From the NCBI GenBank assembly GCA_002841945.1, contig PHBI01000041.1:1-39298 (forward strand): a stretch of 39,298 nucleotides of DNA. The letters are read 5' to 3'. This document shows, in pieces, positions 35,048 through 39,298 of this stretch. Numbering within the stretch: the stretch's first letter is position 1; the number at the start of each line of letters is the position of its first letter. This DNA comes from Deltaproteobacteria bacterium HGW-Deltaproteobacteria-14 (GTDB taxonomy: Bacteria; Myxococcota_A; UBA9042; PHBI01). Made by a program: the position numbers and the translations under genes. The notes beneath the pieces were generated by a model. That model was not told the origin of the DNA. It did no database searches and was given only the letters and a program-made list of their open reading frames with translations.

Positions 35048-36225
35048 ATGCGCGAAGTCGTCATCGCAAGCGCGGCCCGGACCCCGATCGGGTCCTTCCA
35101 AGGCAGCCTGTCCAGCGTGTCGGGCCCGAAGCTCGGCGCCGTCGCCATCAAGGCCGCCGTCGAGCGGGCGGGCATCGACCCGGCCTCGGTCGACGAGGTC
35201 CTCATGGGGTGTGTCCTGCAGGGGGGCCTCGGCCAGGCGCCTGCGCGCCAGGCGAGCATCTTCGCGGGCCTGCCGAATAGCGTCGGCGCCACCACCGTCC
35301 ACAAGGTCTGCGGCTCCGGCCTCAAGACCGTGATCCTCGCGAGCCAGATCATCCGCGCCGGCGACGCCGACATCCTGGTCGCCGGCGGCATGGAGAACAT
35401 GTCCCAGACCCCGTACTTCCTGCCGGGCGCGCGCGATGGGCTGCGCCTCGGCCACGGGCAGATCAAGGACATGATCATCAACGATGGCCTGTGGGACGTG
35501 TACAACGACTACCACATGGGCAGCGCCGCCGAGCTGTGCTCGCGCGAGATGAACATCTCCCGCGAGGAGCAGGACGCCTACGCCGCAGAGAGCTACCGGC
35601 GCGCCAACGCCTCCATCGCCGCGGGGCTGTTCGCCCGCGAGATCGTGCCGGTCGCCGTCCCGCAGCGCCGCGGCGACCCGGTCATGGTCGACACCGACGA
35701 GGAGCCCGGCCGCGGCGACCCGGCGAAGTTCGCCAAGCTCCGCCCCGCCTTCGAGAAGACCGGTACGGTCACCGCCGCCAACGCCTCGAGCATCAACGAC
35801 GGCGCCTCGGCGATGGTCATCATGTCCCGCGAGAAGGCCGACGCCCTCGGCGTCAAGCCCATCGCGCGCATCATCGCCAGCGGCCACCACGCCCAGGCCC
35901 CGGAGTGGTTCACCACCGCCCCGGCCAAGGCCATCGCGCGCGCCGTCGCGAGCGCGGGCCTGAAGCTCGACGACATCGCGTCCTTCGAGATCAACGAGGC
36001 CTTCTCGGTCGTGTCCCTGGCGATCATGAAGGAGCTCGGCCTCGACGCCGCCAAGGTCAACCCGCGCGGCGGCGCCGTCGCCCTCGGCCACCCCATCGGC
36101 GCCTCGGGCAACCGCATCCTGGCGACCCTGGTCCACACCCTGCAGGACACCGGCGCGCGCTACGGCTGCGCCGGCATCTGCCTCGGTGGCGGCGAGGCGG
36201 TCGCCCTCGTGGTCGAGCGCCTCTG

Positions 36226-36226
<1 letters not shown>
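35048..36226 (+). CDS. Acetyl-CoA acetyltransferase (thiolase)
   Basis: A 392-aa biosynthetic-type thiolase, forming acetoacetyl-CoA or cleaving 3-oxoacyl-CoA. The catalytic Cys88 (VHKVCGSGLK), His348 (GGAVALGHPIGASG) and Cys378 (ICLGGGEA) are all present, with NEAF in FEINEAFSVVS. The ATG at 35048 has GGAGGAGG about 7 nt upstream; a longer frame from 34901 is Arg/Gly noise. First gene of a plus-strand operon with enoyl-CoA hydratase (stop and start overlap, TGATG), acyl-CoA dehydrogenase, a B12-binding subunit and a second dehydrogenase. It is a paralogue of the thiolase at 20145. Context favours fatty- or amino-acid-derived acyl-CoA metabolism. Confidence 0.95.
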
Positions 36227-37008
<782 letters not shown>

Positions 37009-37016
37009 GGGCGGTG

Positions 37017-38183
37017 ATGGCTCGGACGGACCAAGCTGTGACGACCGAGGTGGTGGTGGCGCGCGCGCGCGCCATCGCCGCCGAGCGCCTCGCACCCCTG
37101 GCGGCGGAGCTCGATCGCGAGCACCGCTTCCCGGTGGCTTCCTTTCGGGCCCTGGCCGAGCGCGGGCTGCTCGGCGTGACCGTGCCCCCCCGCTGGGGCG
37201 GCCTCGGGGCCGAGCCGCTGGCCCTGGCGCTGGCGCTGAGCGAGATCGCGGCGGCCTGCGCGTCGACCGCGGTCGGCGCGAGCGTCACCAACATGGTGGC
37301 CGAGACCCTGTGCCGCTTCGGCTCCGAGGACCTGATCGCCCGCTTCGTGCCGCGCCTGACCTCGGGCGACGCCGTGACCGGCAGCTTCTGCCTCTCCGAG
37401 CCGGCGGCGGGCTCGGACGCCGCCTCGCTCAAGGCGACCGCCGTCCGCGACGGCGACGCCTGGGTCCTCGACGGGACCAAGATGTGGATCACGTCCGGGG
37501 CCTTCTCCAAGGTCTTCATCGTGATGGCCCGCACCGGGCCGCCGGCCGCCGGTCACCGGGGCATCAGCGCCTTCGTCGTCACCCCGGACATGCCGGGCTT
37601 CGGCGTCGGCAAGGCCGAGGAGAAGACGGGGCTGCTCGGGTCGAACACGGTGCCGATCACGCTGGATGGCTGCCGCGTCCCGGCGGCCAACCTGATCGGC
37701 GAAGAGGGCATCGGCTTTCGCATCGCAATGACGGCGCTCGATGGCGGGAGAATCACGATCGGCGCCATGGCGAACGGGATCTCCCGGGCCGCGCTTGTTG
37801 CAGTGCAGCATGAGCTCGCCGCCCAGCCCGCGGGCCCGCTGCGGTCCGCGCGGGAGGTCGCCTTCGCGGAGCTGCTGACCCGCACCCGGGCGGCCGAGCT
37901 GATGGTCGAGCGGGCGGCGCTGCTCAAGGGCGCGTCGCTCCGCGGGGCGGTCGGGCGCTACACGCGCGAGGCGGCGATGGCCAAGCTCTTCGCCACCGAG
38001 AACGCCAAGGCCGTGACCATGCGGTCGGTCGAGCTCCTCGGGGCCGCTGGTGTGGAGCGGGCGGGCCTGGTCGAGCGGCTGATGCGCGACGCGCGGGTCA
38101 CGACCATCTTCGAGGGGACCAGCGAGATCCAGCGGCTCGTCGTGGGCCGCGAGGTCATTCAACTGCACGGGGCGGGGGGCTGA
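37017..38183 (+). CDS. Acyl-CoA dehydrogenase
   Basis: An FAD enzyme making the 2,3-double bond of acyl-CoA and passing electrons to ETF. The 388 aa cover the N-terminal helical, middle beta and C-terminal helical domains. Signatures: [21 protein letters not shown] (FAD/substrate), [16 protein letters not shown], and the catalytic base in [16 protein letters not shown] (Glu366). The gene follows the hydratase with an 8-bp gap. Around 37700-37815 codons turn AT-rich (GAA, TTT, GCA, AGA, CTT, GTT, CAT), with a TTGTTGCAGTGCAGCA dyad at 37795, although the protein is normal. Chain-length or branched-chain preference cannot be told. Confidence 0.95.
   Translation: MARTDQAVTTEVVVARARAIAAERLAPLAAELDREHRFPVASFRALAERGLLGVTVPPRWGGLGAEPLALALALSEIAAACASTAVGASVTNMVAETLCRFGSEDLIARFVPRLTSGDAVTGSFCLSEPAAGSDAASLKATAVRDGDAWVLDGTKMWITSGAFSKVFIVMARTGPPAAGHRGISAFVVTPDMPGFGVGKAEEKTGLLGSNTVPITLDGCRVPAANLIGEEGIGFRIAMTALDGGRITIGAMANGISRAALVAVQHELAAQPAGPLRSAREVAFAELLTRTRAAELMVERAALLKGASLRGAVGRYTREAAMAKLFATENAKAVTMRSVELLGAAGVERAGLVERLMRDARVTTIFEGTSEIQRLVVGREVIQLHGAGG
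37795..37810. repeat. Low-GC dyad c in the acyl-CoA dehydrogenase gene
   Basis: TTGTTGCAGTGCAGCA, closely matching the dyad at 22681-22697 in the hutH upstream spacer and the one at 5104-5128. Confidence 0.5.
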
Positions 38184-38187
38184 GCCG

Positions 38188-38613
38188 ATGTCCGACGAAC
38201 ACTATCGCGTGCTCATCGCCAAGCCGGGCCTCGACGGCCACGACCGCGGCGCCAAGGTCGTCGCGCGCGCGCTGCGCGACGCCGGGCTCGAGGTCATCTA
38301 CACGGGCCTTCACCAGACCCCGGCGATGATCGCCCAGGCCGCCATCCAGGAGGACGTCGACATGGTCGGCGTGTCCATCCTGTCGGGGGCCCACAACCAC
38401 CTCGTCCCCGCGATCCTCGCCGAGCTGCGCGAGCGCGGCGGGGACGACGTCGCGATGTTCGTCGGCGGCATCATCCCCGAGCACGACATCGCCCGCCTCG
38501 AGGCGGCCGGGGTCGCGCGCGTCTTCACCCCGGGGGCGCGCCTCGAGGACATCGTCACCGCGGTGCGCGCCATCCTCGCGGGCGGCCGCGGTCGCAAGGA
38601 GCTGATCGGCTAG
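38188..38613 (+). CDS. Free-standing B12-binding subunit of an acyl-CoA mutase (methylmalonyl-CoA mutase C-terminal domain type)
   Basis: A 141-aa cobalamin-binding protein that is the small subunit of a split adenosylcobalamin mutase. The base-off/His-on motif DxHxxG is [11 protein letters not shown] (Asp16, His18, Gly21). The downstream SxL ([10 protein letters not shown]) and GG ([10 protein letters not shown]) motifs are present. The N-terminus [13 protein letters not shown] is the mutase C-terminal-domain hallmark. It starts 4 bp after the dehydrogenase stop and its stop shares one base with the next start, so it is in the operon. The catalytic TIM-barrel subunit is not in the window. 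Partner could be methylmalonyl-, isobutyryl- or 2-hydroxyisobutyryl-CoA mutase. Confidence 0.92.
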   Translation: MSDEHYRVLIAKPGLDGHDRGAKVVARALRDAGLEVIYTGLHQTPAMIAQAAIQEDVDMVGVSILSGAHNHLVPAILAELRERGGDDVAMFVGGIIPEHDIARLEAAGVARVFTPGARLEDIVTAVRAILAGGRGRKELIG

Positions 38614-39298
38614 TGGCGCTCGCGCTGACCGAGGACGCCGTCGCGATCCGCGACCTGGTGCGGGACTTCGCCAAGCGCGAGGTGGCGCCGGCCGCCGCCG
38701 GCTGGGACGCCGCCGACGCGCTGCCCGACGCGCCGGTGCGCGCGCTCGGGGACCTCGGCGTGCTGAGCCTCGCCCTCGCCGAAGACGCAGGGGGGGCCGG
38801 GCTCGGTCCGATGGAGCTGGCGCTGGTGTGCGAGGAGCTCGGGGCCGCGAGCGCGGTCCTCGGCCACTACGTCGCCACCCTGGCCGGGCGGCTCGCGGTG
38901 TTCGCCGCGGTGGCCCCCGTGCACCCCGACCTCGCGGCGGCCGCGGGCGGGACCCTGCGCCTCGCGGCCGAGGCGGCCCCGCCCCTGGCCCGCGGGACCG
39001 ACGGGCGGCTCGCGGGCCGCGTCGATCCGATGCGGCTCGCGACCACGGCGGAGCGCGCGCTGTTCACCCTCTCCGGAGGCGAGCGCCTCGTGCTCGTCGA
39101 CGCCACCGCCCCGGGGGTCACCCGTGAGGGCCGTGGCGGACCGCTCGGGCTCCGCGGCGCCGACCTCGGCGCGCTGCGGCTCGCCGGCGTGGCGGCTGAG
39201 GAGCTCGGCGCGCTGCCCGCCGGCGCGGGCGTCCGCGCCGTCGCGTTGACGCGGATCGGGCTCGCGGCGGTGGCGGTCGGGATCGGCCGCGCCGCCGT
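38613..39298 (+). CDS. Divergent acyl-CoA dehydrogenase-family protein (partial, 3' end outside window)
   Basis: The frame is open from a GTG at 38613 (overlapping the previous stop, TAGTG) to the window end, 228 codons. Residues 1-95 fit the N-terminal helical domain of acyl-CoA dehydrogenases: LTEDAVAIRDLVRDFAKREVAP, LGDLGVLSLALAEDAGGAGLGPMELALVCEELGA. The middle domain is shortened and lacks the usual SEPxAGSD FAD-binding motif seen in the first dehydrogenase at 37017. Such degenerate chains occur as partner subunits of heteromeric acyl-CoA dehydrogenases, so it may pair with the product at 37017. The catalytic region lies beyond the window, so activity cannot be judged. Confidence 0.8.
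   Translation, partial: MALALTEDAVAIRDLVRDFAKREVAPAAAGWDAADALPDAPVRALGDLGVLSLALAEDAGGAGLGPMELALVCEELGAASAVLGHYVATLAGRLAVFAAVAPVHPDLAAAAGGTLRLAAEAAPPLARGTDGRLAGRVDPMRLATTAERALFTLSGGERLVLVDATAPGVTREGRGGPLGLRGADLGALRLAGVAAEELGALPAGAGVRAVALTRIGLAAVAVGIGRAA

Overview
The window is very GC-rich and densely coded, with many GTG starts, overlapping stop/start codons and almost no AT-rich sequence. The gene content is that of a Gram-negative bacterium: a BamA outer-membrane assembly protein, an OmpH/Skp chaperone, a LolC/E-LolD lipoprotein exporter and many predicted lipoproteins. Cys-rich lipoproteins, von Willebrand A (VWA) lipoproteins with Cys-rich insertions, a HEAT-repeat exported protein and large acyl-CoA gene sets point to a myxobacterium-like organism (Myxococcota / former Deltaproteobacteria). 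This placement is inferred from gene content. No rRNA, tRNA, CRISPR array, insertion sequence or phage gene was seen, so the segment looks chromosomal.

Layout. 1-5918 holds a partial DUF6600-type lipoprotein, methionine aminopeptidase, a Nei-type DNA glycosylase, a Cys-rich lipoprotein, and a translation pair: elongation factor P (efp) overlapped by its lysyl-transferase EpmA. 6007-8399 holds an Upf1-like helicase and an IHF/HU protein with a good sigma70 promoter. 8437-11221 holds three membrane proteins: a DUF368/PopT-type polyprenyl-phosphate transporter with an unusual insert, FxsA, and a rhomboid protease. 11370-18784 is an envelope-biogenesis block on the minus strand: lysS, lolC/E (with extra N-terminal membrane segments), lolD and bamA, then ompH with its own promoter and terminator.

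18884-22579 (minus) encodes an isopropylmalate dehydrogenase-like enzyme, a thiolase and an isopropylmalate/homocitrate synthase-like enzyme without the regulatory domain. Divergent from it is histidine ammonia-lyase (hutH), probably leaderless. A DUF962/Mpo1-like protein and dnaK follow. 27006-34831 (minus) is a run of four exported proteins: a lipoprotein made of eleven repeats of about 74 residues, two paralogous VWA lipoproteins, and a HEAT-repeat protein. 35048-39298 (plus) is a tightly packed acyl-CoA operon: thiolase, enoyl-CoA hydratase, acyl-CoA dehydrogenase, a free-standing B12-binding mutase subunit, and a second, divergent acyl-CoA dehydrogenase cut by the window edge.

The strongest leads for something undescribed are the eleven-repeat lipoprotein and its exported neighbours, the extra domains in the PopT-, LolC/E- and EpmA-like proteins, recurrent hairpins placed at predicted transcript starts, and scattered low-GC dyads of the TTGCTGC...GCAGCAA type inside GC-rich genes. 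Promoter and terminator calls were made by eye and are predictions.
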